From NCBI GenBank assembly GCA_036339995.1, contig JAYYZW010000119.1, positions 1 to 64,000 of the forward strand: 64,000 nucleotides of DNA. Direction: 5' to 3'. The translations under genes and the position numbers were made by a program. Shown here piece after piece: positions 1 to 9,998 of the stretch (positions are counted from its first letter, which is position 1; each line of letters starts with the position of its first letter). The notes under the pieces were generated by a model. It was not told where the DNA came from and did no database searches. It worked only from the letters and a program-made list of their open reading frames with translations. This DNA comes from JAYYZW01 sp036339995 (GTDB lineage: Bacteria > Pseudomonadota > Gammaproteobacteria > Ga0077536).

Positions 1-804
1 GAGAACCTGAGGAAGATTGCGACCAATGCCGAACTCGCCATGGATCCAGACGTTCTCGTGCAAACGATCGCGGGTGATCGGGAGGCCGGGTTTCGGCCTT
101 TTTTCGTCTGCGCGACCGTGGGAACAACCTCTTCGCTTGCCATCGATCCGGTCGCGGAAATTGGCGCCATCTGTACTGAGCAGGATCTGTGGCTGCACGT
201 CGATGCAGCGATGGCCGGCACGGCAGCGCTGTGTCCGGAATACCGCTACATTCATTCCGGTGTCGAATTGGCAGACAGCTATTGTTTCAATCCGCACAAA
301 TGGATGCTCACCAATTTCGATTGCGACTGCTTTTATGTTGCGGACCGAGAGCCTTTGATCCGTGCGCTTACCGTGATGCCCGAATACTTGCGCAACGAAG
401 TGAGCGAGCGTGGCGATGCCATCGACTATCGCGACTGGCATATTCCGCTCGGCCGGCGGTTTCGCGCGATGAAACTCTGGTTCGTGATCCGTTCTTACGG
501 TGTTATCGGATTGCAAGATTTTGTACGACATCATATCGGCCTGGCTGAACGATTCGAGCAGTGGATAGCCGATGATCCGGAGTACGAACTCGCGGTGCCG
601 CGCTCACTCAACCTCGTTTGCTTTCGCAGACATGGCAGCGACGACGACAACCAATCCTTGTTACGTCGTCTGAACGAGAGTGGGCGAATGTTCCTGACAC
701 ACACCGTGATCAACGGCCGTTACTGCCTGAGATTCTGTATTGGCCAAACGTATACCGAGCAGAGGCATGTCGAGCAGGCGTGGCAGCTCATACGAGAATC
801 GTGA
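1..804 (+). CDS. Group II pyridoxal-dependent decarboxylase (aromatic amino acid decarboxylase type), 3' part
   Basis: The frame is open from base 1 (first internal ATG at 40), so the N-terminal half lies outside the window. The visible 267 residues carry two hallmarks of the group II PLP decarboxylases. One is the WLHVDAAMAG segment, whose Asp contacts the PLP pyridine nitrogen. The other is NPHKWML, whose Lys forms the Schiff base. The family decarboxylates L-DOPA, tryptophan, tyrosine or phenylalanine; the substrate cannot be read from this part. The next gene, fhs, is convergent, so the two are not an operon. The family is certain and the substrate unknown. Confidence 0.88.
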   Translation, partial: ENLRKIATNAELAMDPDVLVQTIAGDREAGFRPFFVCATVGTTSSLAIDPVAEIGAICTEQDLWLHVDAAMAGTAALCPEYRYIHSGVELADSYCFNPHKWMLTNFDCDCFYVADREPLIRALTVMPEYLRNEVSERGDAIDYRDWHIPLGRRFRAMKLWFVIRSYGVIGLQDFVRHHIGLAERFEQWIADDPEYELAVPRSLNLVCFRRHGSDDDNQSLLRRLNESGRMFLTHTVINGRYCLRFCIGQTYTEQRHVEQAWQLIRES

Positions 805-876
805 TGCAAAGCGCACGACACACGGTTCCCCTATCGTGTCCGAATTGGACCTGAAACGGCCCACCCAGTTAGGAAG

Positions 877-2550
877 CTAGAATAAGCCGACTATCCGCCC
901 GTCGGAATCGACGTCGATTTTTTCCGCTGCAGGCGTACGCGGCAGACCCGGCATCGTCATCATGTTACCCGCGATGGCGATGACGAAACCGGCGCCAGCA
1001 GCAACGCGGATCTCGCTGATCTCTACCGTATGGCCGCTCGGCGCACCGCGTACTCCGGGATCGGTCGAGAACGACATCTGAGTTTTCGCTATGCACACCG
1101 GGAAATCACCGTAGACAGCATTGAGTTCCTCGATCTCCCGGCGCAGTTTGGGTGTGGCATAAATATCCGAGGCGCCGTAGATCTTCCTCGACACCGTGCA
1201 GATCTTGTCCCACAGAGGGTCTTTTGCATCGTAGACATAGCGGTGGGCGACACTGTTCGCATCGACGATTTCACTCACTGCCCGGGCCAAATCCTCGGCG
1301 CCCGCGCCGCCTTCGGCCCAGTGTCGCGCGACGACCGCTTTGCCGTCTAGCGAGCGCACCTTGTCGAGGAGCAGAGTAATTTCCGCGTCGCTGTCGTGCG
1401 TGAAATGATTGATGCTGACAATGCAGGGCAGTCCATAATGTTGCTTGATGTTGTTCATATGGCGTTCGAGATTCACGCAGCCAGCGTTCAATGCATCGAG
1501 ATTTTCATCGTTCAATTGATCCACCGCCATGCCCCCGTGGTACTTGAGCGCGCGAACGGTCGCCACCAGCACCACCGCCCGCGGTTTGAGGCCCGCCATG
1601 CGGCACTTGATGTCGATGAACTTCTCGGCCCCCAGATCAGCGCCGAATCCGGCCTCGGTGACGACGTAATCCGCGAGTTTGAGCGCGGTACGGGTCGCGA
1701 TCACCGAATTGCATCCGTGCGCGATGTTCCCGAACGGACCGCCGTGCACTAAGGCCAGGTTGTTCTCGAGCGTCTGTACGATATTCGGGTTGATCGCGTC
1801 TTTTAGTAGCGCCGCCATGGCGCCGTGGGCCTTGAGATCGGCTGCGGTCACGGGCCGTCGGTCGTGGCGTGTATAGGCCACGACGATTCGCCCGAGGCGG
1901 GATTTGAGATCCTCCAGTGAGCTTGCCAGGCAGAATATGGCCATGACTTCGGAAGCAACGGTGATGTCGAATCCGTCTTCGCGTGGAACGCCGTTAGTGG
2001 TGCTGCCGAGAGCGATAACGGTGTTGCGCAGCGCGCGGTCATTCATGTCGACTACGCGTTTGAATTTGATGAGACGCGGATCAATGTCCAGCGCGTCGCC
2101 GTGGTGGATATGGTTGTCGAGCATGGCCGCGAGCAGGTTGTGGGCGGCCCCGATGGCGTGGAAATCGCCGGTAAAGTGCAGATTGATGTCTTCCATCGGT
2201 ACCACCTGCGCATAACCGCCGCCGGCGGCCCCGCCCTTGATGCCGAAACAGGGTCCGAGCGAGGGTTCCCGCAGGCACATGATGGTGGTCTTGCCGATCC
2301 GGTTCATGGCGTCGCCGAGACCGACGGTGGTCGTCGTCTTGCCCTCGCCGGCCGGGGTCGGGCTGACTGCGGTAACCAGAATGAGTTTGCCGTCGGCGGC
2401 GGTTTCGAGACTGTGGATGTATTCGAGCGACAGTTTGGCCTTGTAATGACCATAGGGCTCAAGGTGTTCCGGCGCAATGCCGAAGCGCTCGCGAACGAGA
2501 TCGACGACGGGCCTTTTGGCCGCCTGTTGAGCGATTTCAATGTCCGACAT
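877..2550 (-). CDS. fhs: Formate--tetrahydrofolate ligase
   Basis: A 557-residue protein of the usual family length. It makes 10-formyl-tetrahydrofolate from formate, ATP and THF in the cytosol and feeds one-carbon units to purine synthesis. Near residue 65 is the P-loop TPAGEGKTTTTVGL, followed by REPSLGPCFGIKGGAAGGG, both diagnostic of the family. ATG start; the stop is TAG, which shows that TAG is a normal terminator in this genome. It is divergent from the broken chloride channel gene. With glyA at 40.8 kb and gcvT at 63.5 kb it forms the visible one-carbon set. Confidence 0.97.
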   Translation of the reverse strand: MSDIEIAQQAAKRPVVDLVRERFGIAPEHLEPYGHYKAKLSLEYIHSLETAADGKLILVTAVSPTPAGEGKTTTTVGLGDAMNRIGKTTIMCLREPSLGPCFGIKGGAAGGGYAQVVPMEDINLHFTGDFHAIGAAHNLLAAMLDNHIHHGDALDIDPRLIKFKRVVDMNDRALRNTVIALGSTTNGVPREDGFDITVASEVMAIFCLASSLEDLKSRLGRIVVAYTRHDRRPVTAADLKAHGAMAALLKDAINPNIVQTLENNLALVHGGPFGNIAHGCNSVIATRTALKLADYVVTEAGFGADLGAEKFIDIKCRMAGLKPRAVVLVATVRALKYHGGMAVDQLNDENLDALNAGCVNLERHMNNIKQHYGLPCIVSINHFTHDSDAEITLLLDKVRSLDGKAVVARHWAEGGAGAEDLARAVSEIVDANSVAHRYVYDAKDPLWDKICTVSRKIYGASDIYATPKLRREIEELNAVYGDFPVCIAKTQMSFSTDPGVRGAPSGHTVEISEIRVAAGAGFVIAIAGNMMTMPGLPRTPAAEKIDVDSDGRIVGLF

Positions 2551-2715
2551 GGGTTATTCTCGCGATGATTGAGAACGGTTCAGGGTCGCGCTTGGGTCTC
2601 CGAGCAAGTCGGTCAGGGCGGCGCGCGCGAGTTTATCATCAATTCCGAAATCGATTACGCGCACGATCTATAACCGGGCGATTAGTGGACGCCAATGGCG
2701 CGATGAAGCCTTGAT
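2551..2715. other. Divergent intergenic region between fhs and the ClC pseudogene
   Basis: These 165 bases must hold the fhs promoter and the former ClC promoter. I see a TATAAC hexamer near 2669 but no convincing -35 partner, and no riboswitch-like structure. Confidence 0.3.
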
Positions 2716-4447
2716 ATGACAAGCTTGTTTAAGCACATCGCGGAGAGCTTGGAGCGCTTTCGCCTGCGCCTGGCTGCGGCCCAGGCCGACGGGTTTCTGG
2801 CTTTCTTGGGCCTGCTTAGCGGCATTGCCGCGGGCACCCTGATCGTCGCCTTTCGCTACGCCATAGAATTCATGCAAAACGGATTGATGCCCGCGCTTCC
2901 CGGCGAGGCGTTCGAATGGCTAGACCCGTTCCACCGCTTCGCCCTGCCTGCTGCGGGCGGACTCGTTCTGGGCGTCGCCTACTAGCTGTTACCTGCGCCG
3001 TCGCGCACCGTCGGCATCGTTCATGTGCTCGAGCGCCTCCATTACCACTAGGGCCGCGTGCCCGGCCGCAACTTGGTGGTGCAATTCATCGGCGGTGCCG
3101 TCGCGCTGGCTTCGGGGCAATCGGTCGGCCGCGAAGCCCCCAGCGTGCATCTCGGTGCCGGCGCAGCCAGTCTGCTGGGGCAGCGGCTCGGATTGCCGAA
3201 CAACAGCATCCGCATCCTGGTTGGGTGCGGTGCTGCGGCCGCAATCGCCGCTTCTTTCAACATGCCCCTCGCCGGCGTGGTGTTCGCCATGGAAGTCATC
3301 ATGGTCGAGTACACCATCGCCGGGTTTGTCCTGGTCATCCTGTCCGCTGTTGCGGCAACCGCGATCACGCGGGCCGTGTTCGGTGAGGAAACGGCCTTCC
3401 TCGTGCCCTTATTGGGACTCGCCTCATTATGGGAATTCGGTTTCATCATCTTGATGGGGGGATTGATCGGCGTGATATCCGCTTTGTTCGTCGGTGCGAT
3501 TCGTGCGCTGGGGCGCACCGTCGTACGGGTCCACGTGATGTTGCAGTTAACCGCGACAGGATGTTTCGTCGGTGCCCTCGGCGTCGCCGTGCCCGAAGCG
3601 CTTGGTCTCGGTTATGACACGGCCAACACCACCATTGCGGGGCATCTGGGGGTGTTGTCCATCATCACGGAGTTCGTCGCAAAATTCGCAGCAAGCGCGC
3701 TGTGCGCCACCGTGCGTATGCCCGGGCGGCCTGATCGGACCGAGCGTCCTGATGGGCTGCCTCCTCGGCGCTTGCTTCGCCAAACCGATCGTGATCGTGC
3801 CGGGGGTGGCCGCGCATCCTGCCCTGTATGCAATGCTGGGAATGGGAACGATGATGGGCGCGGTGCTACAGGGGCCACTTCTGGCCTTGCTCGAGATGAC
3901 CGGCAACCCGCTGATCATCATGCCGGGCATGCTTGCAGTGGTGAGCGCCAATCCGACCGCCAAGATCGTCTTCAAGCAGGAATCCGTCTTTACGCATTTG
4001 ATTCGCGACGCCGGTCTTGATTACCGGCGGGATCCGCTGTCACAAAGCCTGAGGCGCATCGGCGTGGCGGCAGTCATGAATCGTAGTTTTGAACATTCGC
4101 CGCGCCATTTGAAGGTAGAGCAGGTGCGCGAACTGCTGACGCGTGGTCCACAATGGATCATCGCCGAGAGCGAAGTCGAGCGTCCGCTCCTGTTGCAAGC
4201 CTCTGATTTGGCGCGTTACGTCGAATGGCAACCGGACGAAGACGTCGATCTCGTCGCGATCCCGGCCGATCGATACGAACTCGCCCCCATTCATCTGCAG
4301 GCGAACCTGTTCGAGGCGCGCGAGTTGTTGCTGAGCGAGGACGCGGACGCGCTTCACGTCAGGCGGCCCTCGGCGCCGATGAGCTTTCGCACCTTCGGCG
4401 TGCTGCGGCAGGAGGAGGTCGAATCCGCTTACGAATTTCGCCGCTGA
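2716..4447 (+). pseudogene. ClC-family chloride channel/transporter with degenerate C-terminal domain, disrupted
   Basis: Three lesions break what was a protein of about 576 residues. In-frame TAG codons lie at 2983-2985 and 3049-3051, and one extra C in the CCC run at 3721-3723 shifts the frame (RMP before it, PGGLIGPS after it). Between the lesions the protein aligns continuously with bacterial ClC proteins: the LERLHYH segment, SVGREAP (the gating-glutamate motif, normally GREGP), NMPLAGVVFAMEV, and PGGLIGPS. The last 140 residues resemble a decayed CBS-type regulatory tail. Both stops could come from CAG to TAG transitions. TAG ends normal genes here, so recoding is unlikely. Sequencing error cannot explain all three lesions easily; a young pseudogene is the best reading. 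Confidence 0.8.
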
Positions 4448-4566
4448 GACGGCGCTTGCACGACCGTTCCCATTGAGAATCGGCGGGTCTTCTGGTAGCT
4501 TCGTCGACCTACAATCGGCCGCGGTCGAGGCCTGAATCCGGCACCTGGAATCACATAAAGCACGGC

Positions 4567-6222
4567 ATGACGCGTTATATCTTTGTTACCGGCGGCGTCG
4601 TGTCTTCGCTCGGCAAAGGCATCGCATCTGCGTCTTTAGGCGCCATCCTCGAGGCTCGCGGACTCGAGATTTCCATGGTGAAACTGGATCCGTACATCAA
4701 CGTCGATCCAGGTACGATGAGCCCCTTTCAGCATGGAGAAGTCTTCGTCACCGAGGATGGCGCGGAAACCGATCTCGACCTGGGACATTACGAACGCTTC
4801 GTTCGCTGCCGTACCTCAGCCAGAAGCAATTACACCACCGGCCGCATTTACGCCAACGTCATACGCAAAGAGCGGCAGGGAGAATATCTCGGCGCGACGG
4901 TTCAGGTCATCCCGCACATCACCGATGAAATCATCCGCTGCATCAAGCAAGGAGCGGGCGACGCCGAGGTCGCGATGGTCGAGATCGGTGGAACGGTGGG
5001 CGATATCGAATCACTGCCGTTTCTTGAAGCGATCCGCCAGATGCGAGTCGAACTCGGCGCTTCGAGTTGTTTGTTTATCCACCTGACCCTGGTGCCGTTC
5101 ATCCACTCTGCGGGCGAAATGAAGACCAAGCCGACGCAGCACTCGGTCAAGGAACTTCGCTCGATCGGTATACAACCAGACATTCTGCTGTGCCGCGCCG
5201 ACCGTCCCGTGCCGTCATCCCAGCGCCGCAAGATCGCCCTGTTTACGAACGTTGAGGAACGCGCCGTCATCACCGCCGCCGACGCGGACACGATCTACAA
5301 GATCCCGATTCTGCTGCACGAACAAGGGCTGGACGAAATTGTTGTCGAAAAACTCGGCTTGAGCGTACCCGAGGCCGACCTGTCCCAGTGGTACGACGTG
5401 GTCAACGCACTGGAAAGCTCGCAGGGCGTGGTCGAAATCGCAATGGTCGGCAAGTACGTCGATCTGACGGAGTCCTACAAATCACTGTCAGAAGCGCTCA
5501 CCCATGCCGGCATCCACACCCGCACCCGCGTGGATATTCACTATGTCGATTCGGAGCGGCTGGAGACTGACGGCGTCGGCGTATTGGCCAATATGCATGC
5601 GATCCTGGTTCCCGGCGGTTTCGGTGAGCGCGGTATCGAAGGTAAGATCCTGGCGGTGCAGTACGCGCGGGGAAAGCGTGTGCCTTATCTGGGGATATGC
5701 CTTGGCATGCAGATCGCCGTCATCGAATTCGCGCGCCACGGCGCGAAGCTCGAGCAGGCACACAGCACCGAGTTCGAACCGCACACGCCGCACCCAGTTA
5801 TCGCGCTGATCACCGAATGGAAGGACGCCGACGGTATCGTTGAAATACGCTCGTCGGACAGCGAAATCGGCGGCACCATGCGCCTGGGCGGTCAGCAGTG
5901 CAAACTTGCGCGCGGCAGTTTCGTGGCACGTGCTTACGGTACCGATCTCATCAACGAGCGGCATCGGCACCGCTACGAGTTCAACAATACCTACATGATG
6001 GAACTCGAGGCTGCCGGTTTACGTATTGCGGGTCGTTCGATGGATGGTAACCTGGTTGAGATCATTGAAATCCCGGACCATCCCTGGTTTGTCGGATGTC
6101 AATTCCATCCAGAATTTACCTCGACCCCCCGGGACGGTCATCCGATGTTCACGGCCTTTCTGAACGCGGCGCTCGAACATCAGGCGCGCCGGTCGCCCGA
6201 GGTTAGCGATGAGACTGTGTGA
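4567..6222 (+). CDS. pyrG: CTP synthase
   Basis: A 551-residue protein that converts UTP to CTP with glutamine as nitrogen donor. The N-terminal synthetase domain begins YIFVTGGVVSSLGKGI with the P-loop-like nucleotide site. The C-terminal class I glutamine amidotransferase domain has the nucleophile in PYLGICLGMQ (about residue 380) and the His/Glu pair in CQFHPEFTS. ATG start at 4567. It leads the pyrG-kdsA-eno-ftsB-ispD-ispF block and overlaps kdsA by 14 bases, which suggests translational coupling. The 119-base upstream gap has no clear promoter. Confidence 0.98.
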   Translation: MTRYIFVTGGVVSSLGKGIASASLGAILEARGLEISMVKLDPYINVDPGTMSPFQHGEVFVTEDGAETDLDLGHYERFVRCRTSARSNYTTGRIYANVIRKERQGEYLGATVQVIPHITDEIIRCIKQGAGDAEVAMVEIGGTVGDIESLPFLEAIRQMRVELGASSCLFIHLTLVPFIHSAGEMKTKPTQHSVKELRSIGIQPDILLCRADRPVPSSQRRKIALFTNVEERAVITAADADTIYKIPILLHEQGLDEIVVEKLGLSVPEADLSQWYDVVNALESSQGVVEIAMVGKYVDLTESYKSLSEALTHAGIHTRTRVDIHYVDSERLETDGVGVLANMHAILVPGGFGERGIEGKILAVQYARGKRVPYLGICLGMQIAVIEFARHGAKLEQAHSTEFEPHTPHPVIALITEWKDADGIVEIRSSDSEIGGTMRLGGQQCKLARGSFVARAYGTDLINERHRHRYEFNNTYMMELEAAGLRIAGRSMDGNLVEIIEIPDHPWFVGCQFHPEFTSTPRDGHPMFTAFLNAALEHQARRSPEVSDETV

Positions 6223-7036
6223 TTATGAGGTCGGTCCTTCTAAAGCCTTTTTCCTGATCGCCGGACCATGCGTCGTCGAAAACGAGAGGATGGTCCTCGA
6301 AACCGCTGCGTTTCTGCATGCGATGACCGGCGAACTCGGAATTCCCTTCGTCTTCAAGGCCTCCTACGACAAAGCCAATCGCACATCGCACACCAGTTTC
6401 CGCGGACTTGGCGTCGAGGAGGGCCTGCGGATACTCAGCAGGGTGCGTGAGGAAATCGGAGTCCCGGTATTAACGGACGTGCACGAGGATTCTCCCCTTG
6501 ACGAGGTCGCGGATGTCGTCGACGTATTGCAAACGCCGGCATTTCTGTGCCGCCAGACCAACTTCATTCAGAACGTCGCGCGGCAGGGAAAGCCGGTTAA
6601 TATCAAAAAGGCGCAGTTCCTCGCGCCGTGGGACATGCAGCACGTCGTTGACAAAGCACGGGCGGTAGGAAACGAGTCTATCCTGGTGTGCGAACGCGGG
6701 ACCTCCTTCGGTTACAACTACCTCGTTTCGGACATGCGCTCACTCGTGATCATGCGCGAAACGCAATGTCCGGTGGTCTTCGATGCAACGCATTCGGTCC
6801 AAGTTCCGGGCGGGCAGGGCGCCGTTTCCAGCGGGCAGCGCGAATTCGTGCCGACGCTCGCTCGTGCCGCGGTCGCGGTCGGGATCTCGGGATTGTTCAT
6901 GGAAACGCATCCCGCGCCCGAACAGGCGCTCAGCGACGGCGCCAACTCCTGGCCCTTGGCTTCGATGAAATCCTTGCTGAGAACACTGAAAGCTATTGAC
7001 GAGACCGTCAAGCAAGGCGATGCCGGCAATGCCTGA
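6209..7036 (+). CDS. kdsA: 3-deoxy-8-phosphooctulonate synthase (KDO-8-P synthase)
   Basis: A 275-residue protein that condenses phosphoenolpyruvate with arabinose-5-phosphate for the KDO sugar of lipopolysaccharide, marking a Gram-negative cell. Family signatures are FLIAGPCVVE near the N-terminus, KASYDKANRTS (substrate-binding lysines), and VPVLTDVHE. The cysteine of the metal-dependent class is not at the usual position before the IAGPC motif, and no metal class is claimed. The ATG start at 6209 lies inside the end of pyrG, giving a 14-base overlap; eno follows 28 bases later. Confidence 0.97.
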   Translation: MRLCDYEVGPSKAFFLIAGPCVVENERMVLETAAFLHAMTGELGIPFVFKASYDKANRTSHTSFRGLGVEEGLRILSRVREEIGVPVLTDVHEDSPLDEVADVVDVLQTPAFLCRQTNFIQNVARQGKPVNIKKAQFLAPWDMQHVVDKARAVGNESILVCERGTSFGYNYLVSDMRSLVIMRETQCPVVFDATHSVQVPGGQGAVSSGQREFVPTLARAAVAVGISGLFMETHPAPEQALSDGANSWPLASMKSLLRTLKAIDETVKQGDAGNA

Positions 7037-7064
7037 CGGGTTGGGCGCGGAACGATAATCAACC

Positions 7065-8354
7065 ATGAGCAGAATCACGAGCATCTCCGCACTTGAAATC
7101 ATCGATTCACGCGGCAATCCGACCGTCCGCGCAGAGGTGATGACGACGAGCGGTCATCGGGGCGCCGCCGCAGTGCCGTCGGGTGCATCCACCGGCGAAC
7201 GTGAAGCGCTCGAAATGCGGGACGGCGATTCTTCCCGTTACCTAGGCAAGGGTGTCACCAAGGCCGTTGCAAACGTCAACGACCCCATCGCCGGCGCATT
7301 GACCGGCGAGGAAGTCGCGGATCAGGAAGCGCTTGACCAAATAATGATCGCGCTCGATGGCACGGCCAACAAATCTGTACTCGGTGCCAACGCCATGCTG
7401 GCCGTTTCAATGGCGGCGGCGCATGCGGCAGCTGCTGAAAGTGGCCGTCCCCTGTTTGAATCATTAAAGGAACGCAATGAGTACATCCTGCCCGTGCCGA
7501 TGATGAACGTGATCAACGGCGGCGCACACGCCAACAATAACGTCGATCTCCAAGAATTCATGATACTGCCGGTCGGCGCGCCGAGTTTCCGTGAGGGCTT
7601 GCGCTTCGGAGCCGAGGTGTTTCACGCATTGAAGGCGCTTCTCAACGCCGATGGAGCGAGTACCGCGGTCGGCGATGAGGGTGGGTTCGCGCCGGATCTT
7701 CCGTCGAACGAAGCGGCCTTGGATCTCATCATGCGGGCAGTCGACAAAGCCGGTTACCGCGCTGGCGTAGACATCATGCTCGGTCTCGATGTCGCGAGCT
7801 CAGAATTCTACGCAGACGGCGAATATCGGCTCGCATCGGAAAACCGCGCACTCGACAGCGGGGCCATGGTCGAGATGTACGCGGAATGGATCGAACGCTA
7901 TCCGATCGTCTCGATCGAGGACGGGATGGACCAGAACGACTGGGAAGGATGGCAGCAATTAACCGAGGCTCTCGGGTCGCGAATCCAACTGGTGGGCGAC
8001 GATCTATTCGTCACTGACGTCGAAACATTGCAGCGCGGCATCGATACCGGCGCCGCCAATTCCATCCTCATTAAGGTTAACCAAATCGGAACCTTGACGG
8101 AAACCTTTGCTGCGATCGAGTCGGCGAAATCCGCCGGTTACACGACGGTCGTGTCGCACCGTTCGGGGGAGACCGAAGACACCACGATCGCGGACATCGC
8201 CGTGGCTTACTGCACCGGCCAGATCAAAACAGGGTCGATGTCGCGCTCCGATCGCGTCGCGAAATATAACCGCTTGCTGGTGATCGAAAACTTGCTGGGA
8301 GCGCGCGCGATTTACCCAGGGCGCGAGGCGTTCGACAGCTTGAAAGGGCAGTGA
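7065..8354 (+). CDS. eno: Enolase
   Basis: A 429-residue glycolytic enzyme that interconverts 2-phosphoglycerate and phosphoenolpyruvate. The phosphopyruvate hydratase pattern is complete: the SRGNPT loop at the N-terminus, the GDEGGFAP segment around residue 205, the metal ligands in LGLDVASSE and SIEDGMDQNDW, the catalytic lysine in ILIKVNQIGT, and SHRSGETED. It is the third gene of the pyrG block and supplies PEP to the neighbouring KdsA. ftsB follows after 76 bases. Confidence 0.98.
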   Translation: MSRITSISALEIIDSRGNPTVRAEVMTTSGHRGAAAVPSGASTGEREALEMRDGDSSRYLGKGVTKAVANVNDPIAGALTGEEVADQEALDQIMIALDGTANKSVLGANAMLAVSMAAAHAAAAESGRPLFESLKERNEYILPVPMMNVINGGAHANNNVDLQEFMILPVGAPSFREGLRFGAEVFHALKALLNADGASTAVGDEGGFAPDLPSNEAALDLIMRAVDKAGYRAGVDIMLGLDVASSEFYADGEYRLASENRALDSGAMVEMYAEWIERYPIVSIEDGMDQNDWEGWQQLTEALGSRIQLVGDDLFVTDVETLQRGIDTGAANSILIKVNQIGTLTETFAAIESAKSAGYTTVVSHRSGETEDTTIADIAVAYCTGQIKTGSMSRSDRVAKYNRLLVIENLLGARAIYPGREAFDSLKGQ

Positions 8355-8430
8355 AGAGTGCCGCGAACGCGTTGTTCACAAGCTTGCATGGTACGCGCCC
8401 TATCGAGGAACGTCTGAGAGACGGGCGGTT

Positions 8431-8736
8431 GTGCGTGTCGTCATCGCGATTCTCTTGTTGGTTACGATCTATCTTCAGTATTCGCTTTGGTTCGGGCGAG
8501 GGGGTATTCGCGAAGTGAATAAGCTCGCGCAGGCGGTTGAGGCGCAGCGCGACGAAATCGCCCACCTGCAGGATCGCAATCGAGCGCTCGAAGCGGAAGT
8601 CATGGACCTCAAGCAGGGTCTCGAAGCAATCGAGGAGCGCGCGCGCAGTGAAATGGGCATGATCAAAGATGGCGAAGTGTTTTTCCGACTCATTGACCCC
8701 GCGCAGGTAGAATCGGCCGAAGGCGGGACGGAGTGA
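8431..8736 (+). CDS. ftsB: Cell division protein FtsB (DivIC family)
   Basis: A 101-residue bitopic membrane protein that links FtsQ and FtsL in the divisome. The first 20 residues form one membrane helix (VVIAILLLVTIYLQYSLWFG). Residues 30-75 are a coiled coil rich in Glu, Gln and Leu. The motif ERARSEMGMIKDGEVFF near the end is the conserved FtsB tail. The start is GTG at 8431, since no ATG precedes the membrane segment. Its place between eno and ispD is the classic gammaproteobacterial arrangement and supports the call. Confidence 0.93.
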   Translation: MRVVIAILLLVTIYLQYSLWFGRGGIREVNKLAQAVEAQRDEIAHLQDRNRALEAEVMDLKQGLEAIEERARSEMGMIKDGEVFFRLIDPAQVESAEGGTE

Positions 8737-8755
8737 TCATGATGCGGTTCGAAAT

Positions 8756-9466
8756 ATGAGCGACGCCATCGTCTATGCAGTCGTACCCGCCGCGGGCCAG
8801 GGTCTTCGCATGAGCGGCGGCATACCGAAGCAGTACCTCTTGCTCAATGGACGAAGCGTGCTCGAACAAACGCTCACAAGGCTGGCCGCACACCCCCGAA
8901 TCGAGCGGATCGTCGTCGCAATCGCGGACGGCGACCTGCGCTTTGAAGCGCTCAGCGATCGGCTGCCGAACAAAGTGGTGGTGGTTCGGGGCGGGCTCGA
9001 GCGCTGCCACTCGGTTCTCGCCGGACTCGAATGGCTTAGCAGTTGCGTGCCGCCCGAGGCCTGGGTGATGGTGCACGATGCAGCGCGACCGTGCCTGCGT
9101 GCGAGCGACATCGATCGTATGATCCGCGATCTATCCGACACGACGACTGGGGGCATCCTCGCAGCGCCGGTGCGTGATACGCTCAAGCGCTGCGACGGAG
9201 ATGATCAGATTACCGAGACCGTCGACCGCCGGGCAATGTGGCACGCGCTCACACCACAGATGTTTCAATTGCAGGCGTTGCGCATGGCGATCGAATCCGC
9301 GCTGGCCGAAGGAATCATCGTGGCCGACGAAGCGCAGGCAATGGAGCGGCAGGGGGTGCGGCCGAAAGTGATCCCCGGGCACAGCGACAACGTCAAGATC
9401 ACCCACCCGGAAGACCTCGAACTGGCCGCATTGATCATGCAGGCGCAAGGGAAACCACGGGCATGA
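8756..9466 (+). CDS. ispD: 2-C-methyl-D-erythritol 4-phosphate cytidylyltransferase
   Basis: A 236-residue enzyme that transfers CMP from CTP to MEP in the non-mevalonate isoprenoid pathway. The nucleotidyltransferase signature VPAAGQGLRM lies near residue 10, and VMVHDAARPC near residue 105 is the family-specific active-site block. Its stop codon overlaps the ispF start as ATGA, so the two pathway enzymes are coupled. pyrG, which makes the CTP, lies in the same gene block. Confidence 0.97.
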   Translation: MSDAIVYAVVPAAGQGLRMSGGIPKQYLLLNGRSVLEQTLTRLAAHPRIERIVVAIADGDLRFEALSDRLPNKVVVVRGGLERCHSVLAGLEWLSSCVPPEAWVMVHDAARPCLRASDIDRMIRDLSDTTTGGILAAPVRDTLKRCDGDDQITETVDRRAMWHALTPQMFQLQALRMAIESALAEGIIVADEAQAMERQGVRPKVIPGHSDNVKITHPEDLELAALIMQAQGKPRA

Positions 9467-9936
9467 GGATAGGACAGGGATACGACGCACACCGCTTCGG
9501 CCAAGGGGATCACATCATTCTGGGCGGCGTTGAAATCCCATTCGACAAGGGTCTCGCGGCGCACTCGGACGGCGATGTTCTACTGCATGCGATCTGTGAC
9601 GCGCTTCTTGGTGCGGTTGCGCTAGGAGATATCGGCAGCCACTTTCCCGACTCCGATCCTGGGCTAAAGGACGTCAGCAGCCGGGATCTCCTGCGACGCG
9701 TAACGGAACTTCTGCGGGAGGCCGGCTACGCGCTCTGCAACATCGACGCCACCGTTATTGCGGAGCAGCCGCGCATCTCGCCCTTCGTCCGTGCGATGCG
9801 GGAGAATATCGCGGCGGATACGGGGCTGGCGATCGACGCCATCAGTATCAAGGCGACGACGACCGAGCGCATGGGTTTCACGGGGCGCGGTGAGGGTATC
9901 GCGGCTTCCGCCGTGTGCATGGTGCAAGCAGTTTAG
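9463..9936 (+). CDS. ispF: 2-C-methyl-D-erythritol 2,4-cyclodiphosphate synthase
   Basis: A 157-residue enzyme that cyclises CDP-ME-2-phosphate to MEcPP with loss of CMP. The start is ATG at 9463, in a 4-base ATGA overlap with ispD. The metal-binding DAH motif is in RIGQGYDAHRF, followed by HSDGDVLLHAICDALLGA and DIGSHFPDSD. The terminal ATTTERMGFTGRGEGIAA is the CMP-binding segment. The frame stays open far upstream inside ispD, but the longer version is not the gene. It converges with smr across 62 bases. Confidence 0.97.
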   Translation: MRIGQGYDAHRFGQGDHIILGGVEIPFDKGLAAHSDGDVLLHAICDALLGAVALGDIGSHFPDSDPGLKDVSSRDLLRRVTELLREAGYALCNIDATVIAEQPRISPFVRAMRENIAADTGLAIDAISIKATTTERMGFTGRGEGIAASAVCMVQAV

Positions 9937-9998
9937 CCCGCATATTTCATGAAGGCGCCTGGTTTCCTGGAGGAAACTCTGCGCGAGTCAGGCCGTTC

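Noticed and set aside
2983..3051. Amber (TAG) recoding as glutamine in the ClC gene
   Set aside because: Intact genes such as fhs, purL and ispF end with TAG, and the same ClC gene also carries a frameshift, so loss of function is the simpler reading.
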